Source of the DNA: Laspinema olomoucense D3b
Lineage (GTDB): Bacteria > Cyanobacteriota > Cyanobacteriia > Cyanobacteriales > Laspinemataceae
Length of the DNA stretch: 64,000 nt
NCBI RefSeq assembly: GCF_025370785.1
Contig: NZ_JAMXFA010000020.1
Span: forward strand, 1 to 64,000
Direction: 5' to 3'
Of this stretch, positions 10,713 through 20,500 are shown piece by piece. Below the pieces are notes generated by a model. It ran no database searches, had not been told where the DNA came from, and was given only the letters and a program-made list of their open reading frames with translations. The stretch's first letter is position 1. Each line of letters starts with the position of its first letter. The translations under genes and the position numbers were made by a program.

Positions 10713-11405
10713 ATGAGTCAAACAGCGCTTAATCTGGTTGCGATTTCGGTTTTTTTGATGACCCTTTCCGTATTGCTCGGACCCATCCTAGAGCTATCTC
10801 CCCTGATTGGTGCGATCGCCACCGCCAGTCTATTAGGCTTTTTTACCCTAGATACCCTCGGCTGGCAAGGAAAAGGTGCTAACCTGCTCGTGGATGTTTT
10901 TGCCGGAATGTCCGAAGATCATCGCCGACGGGTATTGCGTCATGAAGCCGGACATTTTTTAGTTGCCTACTTATTAGAAATTCCCATCACCAGCTATGCC
11001 TTAAATGCCTGGGAAGCCTTTAAACAAGGCCAATCCGCTGGCGGTGGCGTGCAATTTGACGATCAAGAACTCCTCGCCGAACTCCAACAAGGCAGTCTCT
11101 CTGCCCAATTATTTGACCGTTACTGCATTGTCTGGATGGCAGGGATAGCCGCTGAAACCTTAACCGGCGATCGGGCTGAAGGTGGTGCAGAAGACAAAGC
11201 CAAATTAAAAGCAATCTTGGCCCAAAACCGCAAATCTGCGATCGATGCTCAACTCAAAGAACGGTGGGCCATTTTGCAAGCCAAAACCCTCATAGAATCT
11301 CATTTAGATGCCTATCAAGCCTTAGTCACCGCAATGGAACAGCGACTAGCTGTGAGTGAGTGTTATCAAATTTTAGCCAGTCGGATTCCTATAAAGGCTG
11401 AATAA
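10713..11405 (+). CDS. FtsH-like (M41) zinc protease domain protein without AAA domain
   Basis: A 230-aa protein with two N-terminal hydrophobic segments (LVAISVFLMTLSVLLGPILE and LIGAIATASLLGFFTL) followed by a cytoplasmic metalloprotease-like region. RRRVLRHEAGHFLVAYLL carries the HEAGH zinc motif of M41 peptidases, and a downstream MAGIAAETLTGDRAEGGAED segment resembles the third-ligand region of FtsH. There is no AAA ATPase domain, so it is not FtsH; such stand-alone proteins are conserved in cyanobacteria and plastids. The ATG at 10713 (MSQTALN) is preferred over an upstream TTG at 10662 that would add a poorly conserved 17-residue extension. Likely cotranscribed with the VanY-type gene. 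Confidence 0.85.
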   Translation: MSQTALNLVAISVFLMTLSVLLGPILELSPLIGAIATASLLGFFTLDTLGWQGKGANLLVDVFAGMSEDHRRRVLRHEAGHFLVAYLLEIPITSYALNAWEAFKQGQSAGGGVQFDDQELLAELQQGSLSAQLFDRYCIVWMAGIAAETLTGDRAEGGAEDKAKLKAILAQNRKSAIDAQLKERWAILQAKTLIESHLDAYQALVTAMEQRLAVSECYQILASRIPIKAE

Positions 11406-11437
11406 ATGAACCCATTTACCTCGAATTAGTTTTGAGT

Positions 11438-11451
11438 AACGACTGAAGTCG
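11438..11451. repeat. Partial copy of the dispersed AACGACTGAAGTCG motif
   Basis: AACGACTGAAGTCG is identical to the first 14 bases of the motif at 58819-58843 and related to copies at 54366-54391 and 35897-35934. CGACTGAAGTCG is itself nearly palindromic. It lies 27 bases upstream of the GIY-YIG gene. Confidence 0.6.
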
Positions 11452-11477
11452 TTTTAATAAATGAGCCACTTAAAACA

Positions 11478-12413
11478 ATGTTACAAGAATTCATTACGTT
11501 ACCCTACCTAAAACTGGCAGATAGACAAAGGTTGCCGGAGTGTTCTGCCATTTACTTTGCCAGTGCTGGTGAGCAAATTCTCTATGTTGGTTTGGCAACC
11601 AATCTTAGAAATCGTTGGCAGAATCATCACCGTTTTCCGCAACTTGAAGCAGTTAATCGACGGTGCGAAGTCAAACTTTTTTGGCTGAATTGCGATCAAA
11701 GTCAGCTTAAGGAGCTAGAACGTCAGTATATCGAGTATTACTGTCCAACCTTAAACCAAACAACAGTACCAAAGCAGCAAATCGTACCCAGCTTTCAGAT
11801 GCTAACGCAGTTGTTGAAGAACCTCAATCAAGGGGTGCTTGGCTTGGGGGTCTGTCCAGCCGACAACCAACGGCTAAAAACAGTTATTTTGGGTTATTTG
11901 GCTAATTACGGAGAGACACTGCGTGCAACAACAAATCTTCGCAAGAGTTTGCAAGCACTTAATAAAAAGCCAAACAGTTTATTTAGATGGACGGAGGTGC
12001 TTCGACGTAAAGATTGTGCTCATTGGCGGGCAAGGTGTAACGGTATTGAAATTCGCCTCATCCCGTGGCTTGGAGAACGTATCATGCATCACCCTACGAT
12101 GTATGAAGTCATGAGAGAGAAACGCTTTGCTGGATTGACTTCAATCCCTAGCCTTGAATACGATGCCATGCGGCAGGACGTCAAGGCAATGTCTTTTAAA
12201 CAAAGACTGGAGTTAGCTCGTAGCTTGGAAATCGGTTGGAAGTTATTTCCCTTAGAGTGTGGGTCACAATTCCGTAGTGTCAGTGGTGTAGAAATCCTTT
12301 GTCTTACCGCTACACAACTGGAAACCTTGTTACCACAACACTTGTACTTAAAAGAGATGTATCCTGGAATACTTGCCATCAATGATGATCCAGTACCAAA
12401 GTTGTTGTTTTAG
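11478..12413 (+). CDS. GIY-YIG nuclease domain protein
   Basis: A 311-aa protein. The N-terminal ~90 residues are a GIY-YIG fold: AIYFASAGEQILYVGLATNL supplies the IY and YVG strands, RNRWQNHH the Arg/His helix and ERQYIEYYCPTLN the metal-binding Glu region. Such domains cut DNA in repair, restriction and mobile-intron enzymes. The remaining 200 residues have no recognised domain. The surrounding codon usage is more A/T-rich than neighbouring genes and it lacks HIP1 sites, consistent with recent acquisition. A short minus-strand frame with two CxxC motifs ends 13 bp downstream. Confidence 0.82.
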   Translation: MLQEFITLPYLKLADRQRLPECSAIYFASAGEQILYVGLATNLRNRWQNHHRFPQLEAVNRRCEVKLFWLNCDQSQLKELERQYIEYYCPTLNQTTVPKQQIVPSFQMLTQLLKNLNQGVLGLGVCPADNQRLKTVILGYLANYGETLRATTNLRKSLQALNKKPNSLFRWTEVLRRKDCAHWRARCNGIEIRLIPWLGERIMHHPTMYEVMREKRFAGLTSIPSLEYDAMRQDVKAMSFKQRLELARSLEIGWKLFPLECGSQFRSVSGVEILCLTATQLETLLPQHLYLKEMYPGILAINDDPVPKLLF

Positions 12414-12426
12414 TTTAAACCTTTTC

Positions 12427-12591
12427 TCAATTAAATGATGTACAGTCACCACAAGGAGTAAACCAATGGTTGGGATTTTCGACAGAGACTTTACTAAATG
12501 CTTGTGCAATAGCTTGACCTAAAGCTTGATAAGTTCTGCCTCCTAGATAGCCAAGATTCTGACATTTCAGGCAGAAGAAAATAATAAACAT
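12427..12591 (-). CDS. Possible small protein with two CxxC motifs
   Basis: A 54-aa frame starting at ATG: the N-terminus is hydrophobic (MFIIFF) and followed by CLKC, then LGYLGGRTYQALGQAIAQAF and a C-terminal CGDC. Two CxxC pairs 40 residues apart could bind zinc. It is convergent with the GIY-YIG gene and lies in the same A/T-rich patch. It may instead be the 3' remnant of a larger transferred gene. No family recognised. Confidence 0.3.
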   Translation of the reverse strand: MFIIFFCLKCQNLGYLGGRTYQALGQAIAQAFSKVSVENPNHWFTPCGDCTSFN

Positions 12592-12787
12592 ACCTCAGTA
12601 GAGATAGGGAAAAGAGCTAAACAAGCAAGATTTATCAAAAAAATTAGTCACTCTAATCCCTAACATAACTGAGGAATGGAAAAGACTTTTACCTAAGAGA
12701 AAAATGATTTATATACCCTATCTCCATTAAATAAAAGACTCAAGACCTAAAGGTAAATAAGATTCTAAATCCCTCCAAAATTTATCC

Positions 12788-14701
12788 TTATTCCTCCTCT
12801 TGTTTATCCTTATCATCAGAGTTTAACTCTTCCTCTTCCCCTTCCGGGTTTGCTTCATTGTCCTCAGAGTCTAACTCTTCCTCTTCCGAGTTCGCTTCAT
12901 CCTTGTCAGAGTTTAACTCTTCCTCTTCAGTTTCTTCACCTTCTTCAGTTTCTTCAGTTTCAACCTCCTCCAATTCTATATCCAGCTTGACTAAATCTTC
13001 CTGGGAGAGTTCTTCTCGGAGCAATTCTGCCACACGCTGACGCATTTCTTGATGTTGTTCTACCCCTTCATAGGCGAAGCGATTATAACCCCCCCGTTCA
13101 ATGAGGGTTTCGAGATCGCTAATTCGTTCTTTTGTAGGAGGGTGAGAGGACATGAATTTCCAAAAGGAACTCCCTTCGCCATATTGTTCCTTGAGTTTCA
13201 CCATGAGATTTCGCAATCCATCGGCAGAATAACCGGCTGAGGTGAGTAATCGAGTCCCGAGTACATCGGCTTGTTGTTCCATATCCCGGCTGTAGTCGAG
13301 CACTAGGAGGTTGGCTAATGTGCCACCAAAGGGGACATATTGTGCCATGTTGCCGATTAAATTGCCATGAGTGACCATTTGAAAGCCGTGAGACAGGACT
13401 GCATGAGCAAGTTCGTGGGTGATTAATCCGGCTAATTCGGCTTCGGTGTCACTGTGGAGAATGGCCCCGGCATTGACGAAGATTTTACCACCAGGAAGTG
13501 CAAAAGCGTTGAGATTTTTATCTTTAATGACATAAAATTCATACTCGAAATCATTCCGTCCCGAGAGTTTGGAGAGTTTTGCTCCAAGTTCTTGAACGTA
13601 GGCGACGATTTCTTCATCTTCAACCATCTCTAATTCTTCGATCGCTTGATTAGCAATACTTCTGCCGATCGCCGATTCTCCTCGGGCTAACATAACTAAG
13701 GTTTCCACCGCAGACAATGCACCGAGAGGATTGCCGGTTAAAGCAACACCGATCGCCCCGGTTACGACATTTCCAATGGCATTTCCCGCGATCACTTTCC
13801 GAATGTATCCGCGAAATTTACCGAAGTTATCTTCGGCTAAAGTTGCAAATTCTTCAGCATCGGGGTGATCAGGATTGAGAAGGGCAAATTGGCGGGCGGC
13901 GATCGAGGCTTCTAGCCATTGTTCTGTTGCAGCAAGGGCAGCAATTTTTACCCGCAACAATTCCGGACTATTGGGATAAAAAGTGGTGGCTCTTTCTAAG
14001 ACTTCAACTGCTTTTTCGGGATGTTTATAGCTAGTGTAAGCTTCGGCGAGTAATAAATGTCCCGGGAGAAATTCCGGTGAAGCTTCCACTAGGAATTCTA
14101 GGGGAACGAAGATCCGAGATTCAAGTTTACTTTCCCATCCCGCTTGTGCTTCGCGCCAGTACACCCGCGAGGCAGGGGAGAGTTGTTCCGGATCCGTCAA
14201 GGGTTCGGGGAGGGTAGAAATTGCCGCTTGCTTGCCATTGTCGGAAAAGGGCGGTTTAACCTCCTGATAAATTGCCTCAGCTGCAGCAATGTCTCCGGCA
14301 ACATAGAGGCGATCGGCTTCTGCCAATCGTTCCAAAAGGCGGCGTCTTTCCGCTTGTTTTGCGGCTTCTTCTGGATCCAGCGTGTATCCTTCTTCCGATG
14401 ACTCCTCCGCTTCTTCGGAGGTTTCGGCATTGGCGGGGTCCGGGCCCTCTTCCTCCCTTGGCAGATCCTCTGCTTCCTCGGAGGTTTCGGCATTGGCGGG
14501 TTCCGGGTCCTCTTCCTCCCTTGGCAGATCCTCTGCTTCCTCGGAGGTTTCGGGGGTCGGTTCACTGGCGGGTAAGGTGGGTCGGGTTTCGCTGTTAGCT
14601 TGCGCCAATCGGGAGGGAAGGGGTAACTCCGCAAGTGCAGGTGTTGCAATGGGGAGTACCAAGCTAAGGGTAATGAGCCAGGAATTCCAGAGGAGTTTCA
14701 T
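12788..14701 (-). CDS. M48 family metalloprotease with TPR-like region and acidic tails
   Basis: A 637-aa exported protease. An N-terminal signal peptide (LITLSLVLPIATPALA) is followed by an acidic low-complexity region (about 40-105) with tandem copies of ETSEEAEDLPREEE, a helical TPR-like region (about 110-290), and a zinc peptidase domain with HELAH (His429, Glu430, His433) and the third-ligand region DMEQQADVLGTRLL. This matches M48/BepA-like periplasmic proteases that maintain outer membrane assembly, but here the TPRs precede the protease domain. The last ~60 residues are almost entirely Glu/Asp/Asn/Ser. The gene ends in an A/T-rich spacer; no operon partner is evident. Confidence 0.9.
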   Translation of the reverse strand: MKLLWNSWLITLSLVLPIATPALAELPLPSRLAQANSETRPTLPASEPTPETSEEAEDLPREEEDPEPANAETSEEAEDLPREEEGPDPANAETSEEAEESSEEGYTLDPEEAAKQAERRRLLERLAEADRLYVAGDIAAAEAIYQEVKPPFSDNGKQAAISTLPEPLTDPEQLSPASRVYWREAQAGWESKLESRIFVPLEFLVEASPEFLPGHLLLAEAYTSYKHPEKAVEVLERATTFYPNSPELLRVKIAALAATEQWLEASIAARQFALLNPDHPDAEEFATLAEDNFGKFRGYIRKVIAGNAIGNVVTGAIGVALTGNPLGALSAVETLVMLARGESAIGRSIANQAIEELEMVEDEEIVAYVQELGAKLSKLSGRNDFEYEFYVIKDKNLNAFALPGGKIFVNAGAILHSDTEAELAGLITHELAHAVLSHGFQMVTHGNLIGNMAQYVPFGGTLANLLVLDYSRDMEQQADVLGTRLLTSAGYSADGLRNLMVKLKEQYGEGSSFWKFMSSHPPTKERISDLETLIERGGYNRFAYEGVEQHQEMRQRVAELLREELSQEDLVKLDIELEEVETEETEEGEETEEEELNSDKDEANSEEEELDSEDNEANPEGEEEELNSDDKDKQEEE

Positions 14702-15020
14702 CTTAGCAACCTAGGGTGGATTTGGAGGGAAGACTGTTGGAGGAAGGGTCGAGTTTCGCTCTGATACTGTTCCTATTGTAGAGATAAAATGTAGGAACGG
14801 GCAAAAGGGTTATGAGTTTATTTTAAATTGCCTGAATTGAGACGATAAATTAAGGATGCTGAAAAACTAATTAAAGGCTCAAATTTGAAGAAGTTTCAAC
14901 AGGTTTTATTTGATAATTTAATCACTTTGGGGCAGTTTTCTTAAGTTTTTGTGCGGATCCGGGATAGCTGCGTTTCGGTTAATAGAATCGAAGTAGCTAG
15001 GATTTTTGAAGGGATTTAAT
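14702..15020. other. Intergenic spacer
   Basis: About 320 bp of A/T-rich sequence between two minus-strand genes. It should contain the promoter and leader of the M48 protease gene. No gene was supported; the terminator of the MBL gene begins at 15021. Confidence 0.5.
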
Positions 15021-15054
15021 AAAATTCCCTCGCTTAAAGTAGAGAGGGAATTTT
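15021..15054 (-). terminator. Terminator of the MBL-fold hydrolase gene
   Basis: AAAATTCCCTC and GAGGGAATTTT form a perfect 11-bp stem around a 12-base loop. On the minus strand it is followed by a T-rich tail and lies about 90 bp past the stop of the MBL hydrolase gene. Confidence 0.7.
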
Positions 15055-15144
15055 GGTCAGAATGCCCAATATTTTGGGGTGATGAGTTAAGGGAGACTAG
15101 AGAACAATCTCCCACTTTCCTTGCCTTCTAGCTAACGGGGGATT

Positions 15145-16017
15145 TTACACCACAGCGAGAACGGATTCACAGACATCTAAAACCAACCCTTCGCGAGCGA
15201 GAACTGAGTTGGGAAATGCTTCTTTAACCTCTCCATCCAATTTATCTAAGAAAGCATCATTGTGACTGGGGTCGTGGTGGAAAATCACCAGTTTTTTGAC
15301 CCCAGCGGCTTTGGCAACTTTGACGGCTTCCTGCCAGGTGGAATGTCCCCAGCCATGTTTGGGGGATTTAGGATTATTATATTCATCATCACTGTACATA
15401 GCATCGTAAATCAACAAGTCCGCATTGCGTGCCATGTGCAGAACTGTTTCATCCATGCGATCGGGAAAATGTTCTGTATCGGTACAGTAAAATACACTAT
15501 GACCTTTATAGGTGACCCGATAGCCCATTGCACTATTGGGATGGTTTAAAGGGCCGGTTTCAAAGTAGATATCATCCACATGAAAGGGTTCCCCACAAAC
15601 CATTTGTGAAAATTTCAAATTGGCCTGCATTCCTTCTAGGGGAACGGGGGAATTTGGATGGAGAATTCTTTCAACAAAATGCTGTTCCATTGATTCGGCA
15701 TCCAGGGGAACTGAGCCATGAATATGCAGGCTATTTCCGCGAATAAAGGCGGGGGTAAAAAAGGGGAAGCCCTGGATGTGATCCCAGTGGTAGTGGGTAA
15801 AGAACATATAGGCTTCTATGGGCATTTCTTTTTGCAAAGTTTGTCCTAAAACCTGCAATCCCGTACCCGCATCAAAAATCAGGCGTTTTCCACCAATTCG
15901 CATTTCCACACAGGAGGTATTGCCGCCATAGCGAACAGTGTCCTTTCCGGGGGTCGGAATACTGCCTCGAACGCCCCAGAATTGGACAACAAACTCAGAG
16001 GAATGGTTCGTTTCCAT
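15145..16017 (-). CDS. MBL-fold metallo-hydrolase
   Basis: A 290-aa soluble protein of the metallo-beta-lactamase superfamily. The zinc motif HYHWDHIQGFPFF (HxHxDH), an N-terminal FWGVRGSIPTPG strand, TGPLNHPNSAMGYRV and the final IFHHDPSH segment place it in the RNase Z/PhnP-like phosphodiesterase branch rather than beta-lactamases. A conserved cyanobacterial family with unassigned substrate, possibly a cyclic phosphodiester. The ATG at 16017 (METNHSSEF) is preferred over an upstream TTG at 16047 because the GVRGSIPTPG core begins near the expected position. A hairpin terminator follows the gene. Confidence 0.85.
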   Translation of the reverse strand: METNHSSEFVVQFWGVRGSIPTPGKDTVRYGGNTSCVEMRIGGKRLIFDAGTGLQVLGQTLQKEMPIEAYMFFTHYHWDHIQGFPFFTPAFIRGNSLHIHGSVPLDAESMEQHFVERILHPNSPVPLEGMQANLKFSQMVCGEPFHVDDIYFETGPLNHPNSAMGYRVTYKGHSVFYCTDTEHFPDRMDETVLHMARNADLLIYDAMYSDDEYNNPKSPKHGWGHSTWQEAVKVAKAAGVKKLVIFHHDPSHNDAFLDKLDGEVKEAFPNSVLAREGLVLDVCESVLAVV

Positions 16018-16241
16018 ACAGGCTCTTACGGTTTTGTATTTGAACAAGTGGAACTAACGTAAACTGTGTCAACGATGGGATCGGGGAAAGGGATGGCGAT
16101 CGCCCGATGTTTCAATCTAACCCGTTAATGGGGCTAAGTAAGCTGTTTGGTCTTTAAATGGTGAAAAAACATCAATTCAGTGTCTTGGAGTGTGAGCATC
16201 GGGCTTCGCTCGGATCACCCCATTAAATACTTAACAGCTTA

Positions 16242-17354
16242 TTAACCTGCTTGACCAACTTTTGGTCTGAATGTGCCGGTTTGACCCTGATGGCGTAAAA
16301 GATGATCGCACAGCACTAAAGCCATCATTGCTTCTACCATTGGTACAGCTCTCGGTAACACACAGGGGTCATGCCGTCCTTTAGCTGCTAAGATGGTTTC
16401 TTCGCCTAAGCTATTTACAGTGCGCTGTTCTTTGCGAATTGTAGCAGTTGGTTTAAAGGCAACTCGAATAATAATATTTTCTCCGTTGGAAATTCCACCT
16501 TGAATCCCTCCAGAACGATTGGTTCGGGTGCGAATCTCTCCTTGCTCATCGGTATAAAATTCGTCATTATGCTGGCTACCCGTCATCAGGGTCCCGGCAA
16601 ATCCGGACCCGATTTCAAATCCTTTACTCGCAGGCAGTGACATCACCCCTTTGGCGAGATCGGCTTCGAGTTTGTCAAATACGGGCATTCCCAACCCTTT
16701 GGGAACGTGACGCGCCACGCATTCGACGACGCCACCTGTAGAATCCCCTTCTCGCCCGATTCGTTCAATCAGTTCAATCATGCGATCGGCACATTCGGCA
16801 TCCGGACAGCGCACGATATTGCTCTCCACTTGGTCGAGGGTGACTTGGTTGGGGTCGATGACACCTTCTAAGTCTTTGATGCGCTTCACATAGCCGACGA
16901 TTTCCACTCCGGCGACTTGGTGGAGGATTTTTTTGGCGATCGCACCTGCGGCGACTCTGCCGATTGTCTCCCGCGCTGACGATCGCCCTCCGCCTTGCCA
17001 GTTTCGGATCCCATATTTGGCATCATAAGTCGCATCGGCATGAGAGGGGCGGTAGGTGTCCGTCATCTCATTATAATCTTGCGATCGGACATCCTTGTTT
17101 CGCACCAAGATACTTATCGGTGTGCCGAGGGTTTTCCCCTCAAACACCCCAGAAACGATTTCGCAGGTGTCTAATTCTTTGCGCGGTGTGGTAATTTTAC
17201 TCTGTCCCGGTCTTCGCCGGTCTAGTTCGACTTGAATTTCTGCTTCGCTAATATCGAGTTGGGGTGGGCATCCATCAATAACGACCCCTACACCCCCACC
17301 GTGGGATTCTCCAAATGTGGTGACTCGAAACAGATGCCCGAAAGTGTTTCCCAT
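16242..17354 (-). CDS. aroC: Chorismate synthase
   Basis: A 370-aa enzyme catalysing the anti-1,4-elimination of phosphate from EPSP to chorismate, the last shared step of aromatic amino acid, folate and quinone synthesis, using reduced FMN. The signatures [17 protein letters not shown] near the N-terminus, [27 protein letters not shown]-type region (about 105-131) and the C-terminal [17 protein letters not shown] segment are all present. Length is normal for the family. The gene is flanked by unrelated genes on the same strand with promoters of their own, as is usual in cyanobacteria where aro genes are scattered. Confidence 0.97.
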   Translation of the reverse strand: MGNTFGHLFRVTTFGESHGGGVGVVIDGCPPQLDISEAEIQVELDRRRPGQSKITTPRKELDTCEIVSGVFEGKTLGTPISILVRNKDVRSQDYNEMTDTYRPSHADATYDAKYGIRNWQGGGRSSARETIGRVAAGAIAKKILHQVAGVEIVGYVKRIKDLEGVIDPNQVTLDQVESNIVRCPDAECADRMIELIERIGREGDSTGGVVECVARHVPKGLGMPVFDKLEADLAKGVMSLPASKGFEIGSGFAGTLMTGSQHNDEFYTDEQGEIRTRTNRSGGIQGGISNGENIIIRVAFKPTATIRKEQRTVNSLGEETILAAKGRHDPCVLPRAVPMVEAMMALVLCDHLLRHQGQTGTFRPKVGQAG

Positions 17355-17578
17355 GATTGATGCTCAAACGGCGTTAGAACTTGTATTTTATCCGAAACTG
17401 CACCGTTTCGTCAGGGTTAGTCTCCCCCTTCTGTGGATTCGGGACTGGGAAGGGGCTGGAGTTAAGGTGAATTCCCGTCCTGAGAGGGTTTTTCAGACTG
17501 GCGAGTACCCGATTTAGTCTGAGGGGAGCAAGAGGCTATATGAGTTGAAACCGACCCGAATTCCCACAGCGGGTTTTA

Positions 17579-20500
17579 TTATCCCGATGGGTTTCCCAGA
17601 TTGACGTTCTGTTCCAGGGGAATTTGAATAATAAACTCAGTTCCTTTTCCCAGTTCAGAAAGGCATTGCATTCTCCCCCGGTGCTTTTCTACGATAATTT
17701 CATAGCTAATGGCTAACCCCAGTCCTGTGCCTTTGCCAATGGGTTTTGTAGTATAAAAGGGGTCAAAAATTTTGCTAATAGATTCGGGTTTCATGCCTAT
17801 TCCATTATCGGCGATCGCAATTTCGACTCGATGTCCCTCCATCAGAGTGGTGGTAATCCGAATTAACGGGTCCGGCAAGGGTCCCGTGGGGTCACCGAGA
17901 GAATCATTCCCATTATTCACCCAGTCATCTCCCTTCATTTCTACCGCATCGATCGCATTCCCCAAAACATTCATAAACACCTGATTAATCTGCCCCACAT
18001 AACAGGTAATCTCGGGAATCGGCCCGTATTCCTTAATCACCTGAATCGGCGGGCGATCGCTCTTGCCTTTCAGCCTATTTTGTAAAATCATCAACGTACT
18101 ATCAATATTTTCATGCAAATCCACGGCTTTCATGTCGGATTCATCTAAGCGGGAAAAAGTCCGCAGGGATTTAACAATATCTCGAATGCGATTCGCGCCT
18201 AATTTCATGGAGGCGAGGATTTGGGGAAAATCTTCCACTAAGTAATCCAAATCAATTCTGTCAATTTCTTCCTCAATCTCCAAGGCGGGTTCGGGATAAT
18301 GGGTTCGATAAAGCTCCACTAAGTTTAACAAATCTTGCATATAATCATCGGCATGAGTCAGATTTCCATAAATAAAATTCACCGGATTATTAATTTCATG
18401 GGCAACCCCGGCCACCAATTGACCCAAGGATGACATTTTTTCGGTCTGAATTAATTGGCTTTGGGTGCGTTGGAGTTCCTGTAATGTTTGTTGTAATTCG
18501 TGGCTTTTTGCTTCAGCAATTTGGGCGGATACCCGGGCTTGAGTATAAAGTTCCGCTTGATTGATGGCGATCGCCAGTTGGTCGCAGACGGCTCCTAACA
18601 GTTCCACGTCCTCCGGCTTCCAAGCTTTAGTGCGGTTATGACAAGTGCAAGAAATGACTCCTATTTTCCCCGCTTCTGTTTGGATTGGCATCGCCAATAT
18701 GGCCCCATATCCCAGCTTGTTTAAAAACTCATGAAGGGTAGAATCAATCACCTCGTTGATATCATCAAATTTTAGAATTTCTCCCTTTAAGAGTCCATTG
18801 ACCATTGGTCCAGCTTGTTCAATACTATAACAGCCAATCAGGTCAATTAATCCGGGATTTCTCGATTCAGCTACCACTTCCCAAAAAGGTTCGGTATCCT
18901 TGTCTCGATACCAGAGGAAGTGACATCGGTCAATTTCCATCACCTCTTGGATTTCCTGGACTACACTATCGAGAATGGTATCCAATTCTAAGGAGTTTCT
19001 AATTTGGGTGGCAATCCGATTTAGCAGGGCTTCCCGTTGGGCTAATTCTCGATATTGCGCTTCACGGTATTGCAATGCGAGTTCCGCTTGTTTGCGATCG
19101 CTGATATCGATGGTGGTGGCAATAATCCGATCAATGCGATCGTTACTATCCTGCAAGGGACTCAGGGTCATCAGCCACCACCTCTCAATTCCATCTGCCA
19201 CAAAACTTTCCTCAAAAGAGAGGGTTTTCCTCAAGTGGACGCACTGGAGATAATGCGGACGCCACAGGGCTGCCATCTCCGGGGGTAAGGCTTCCGCCAA
19301 GGTTTTTCCCAGCATTTTTTCTACCGGAACTTGGGCAGATTGGACCATTTTTGGATTCATCCCGGCAAAGCGAAATTCCCCTTCCTCCAAAACTTCCAAA
19401 ACAAAAATACTGTAATCCACTCCTTCCCAAATCGCCCGCAAAAACTGCTCTCGTTCTTGTAATTCCTGTTCAATTTTTTTGCGGGTTGTAATGTCCAAAA
19501 CTGTCCCAAATAGTCGCACCACTTCTCCTTGAGAGTTCTGCTCAACTTTTCCTTTGGCATGGACGTACCGGAGGGACCCATTTCGGTGAAGAATCCGATG
19601 CTCTAATTCAAAAGGAATTCCCAAGGTGCTCGCTTTTTCCAAGCGAATTTTCAGTGCTTCAGCATCTTGGGGATGAACTTTTTCTAAAAGCTTGGACACG
19701 GAAGGTGCTTCCTGTTTGGGGTCAAAATCCCCAATCCGAAACAGTTCTTTGGACCAAGTCATCTTGGCTGTTTCTAGGTCAAATTCCCAGTTACCCAGAT
19801 GAGCGATTTGTTGGGCTTCTTCTAGGACTCGTTGGCTTTGTTTTAGGCTCAGTTCCACTTGCTTGCGATCGCTAATATCCTCAATCACCGCCAGAAAATA
19901 TTGAGGCTCTCCGGCAGCATTGCGAATCATCGAGGCCGTCACATTCGCCCACACCATCGAACCGTTTTTGTGCCGATACCGCTTTTCAAAGATGATGCTA
20001 TTGATTTCCCTTTCATATAACTGACGCTCGGCTTTCCCATCCAATTCCGCATCATCACGATGGGTTATCTCTTGATAAGTGAGAGTGAGTAATTCTTCGC
20101 GACTATATCCGAGACTGTCGCATAATTTTTGATTGACCTCAATCCAGTTCCCCCCAAGTCCCACATGAGCAATGCCAACCGCAGCCTGCTCAAACGCGGC
20201 CCGGAATTTGGCCTCACTTTCTCGCACTAAGGCTTCTGCTTGAATGCGATCGCTGATATCCGTAAAAGTACAGACTGCGGCATACAGTTCGCTTTCATTA
20301 GGGCGAAACAAGGCTTGGGAATTGACCAAAATCCAGGTTAAGCTCCCATCGGGTTTGTGAATTCCCATGATGCGATCGCGAAAGGACTCCCCAGTCCGTA
20401 AGGTAAGCGCGAATGGATATTCTTCCGCTGGAAATGGCGAACCATCTTCTCTCACTGCCCGCCAGCGCGGATCGATGGCGGTCCATCCCATCATTTGTTC

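Noticed and set aside
14918-15115. 65-aa minus-strand frame after the MBL gene
   Set aside because: It spans the terminator hairpin at 15021-15054.
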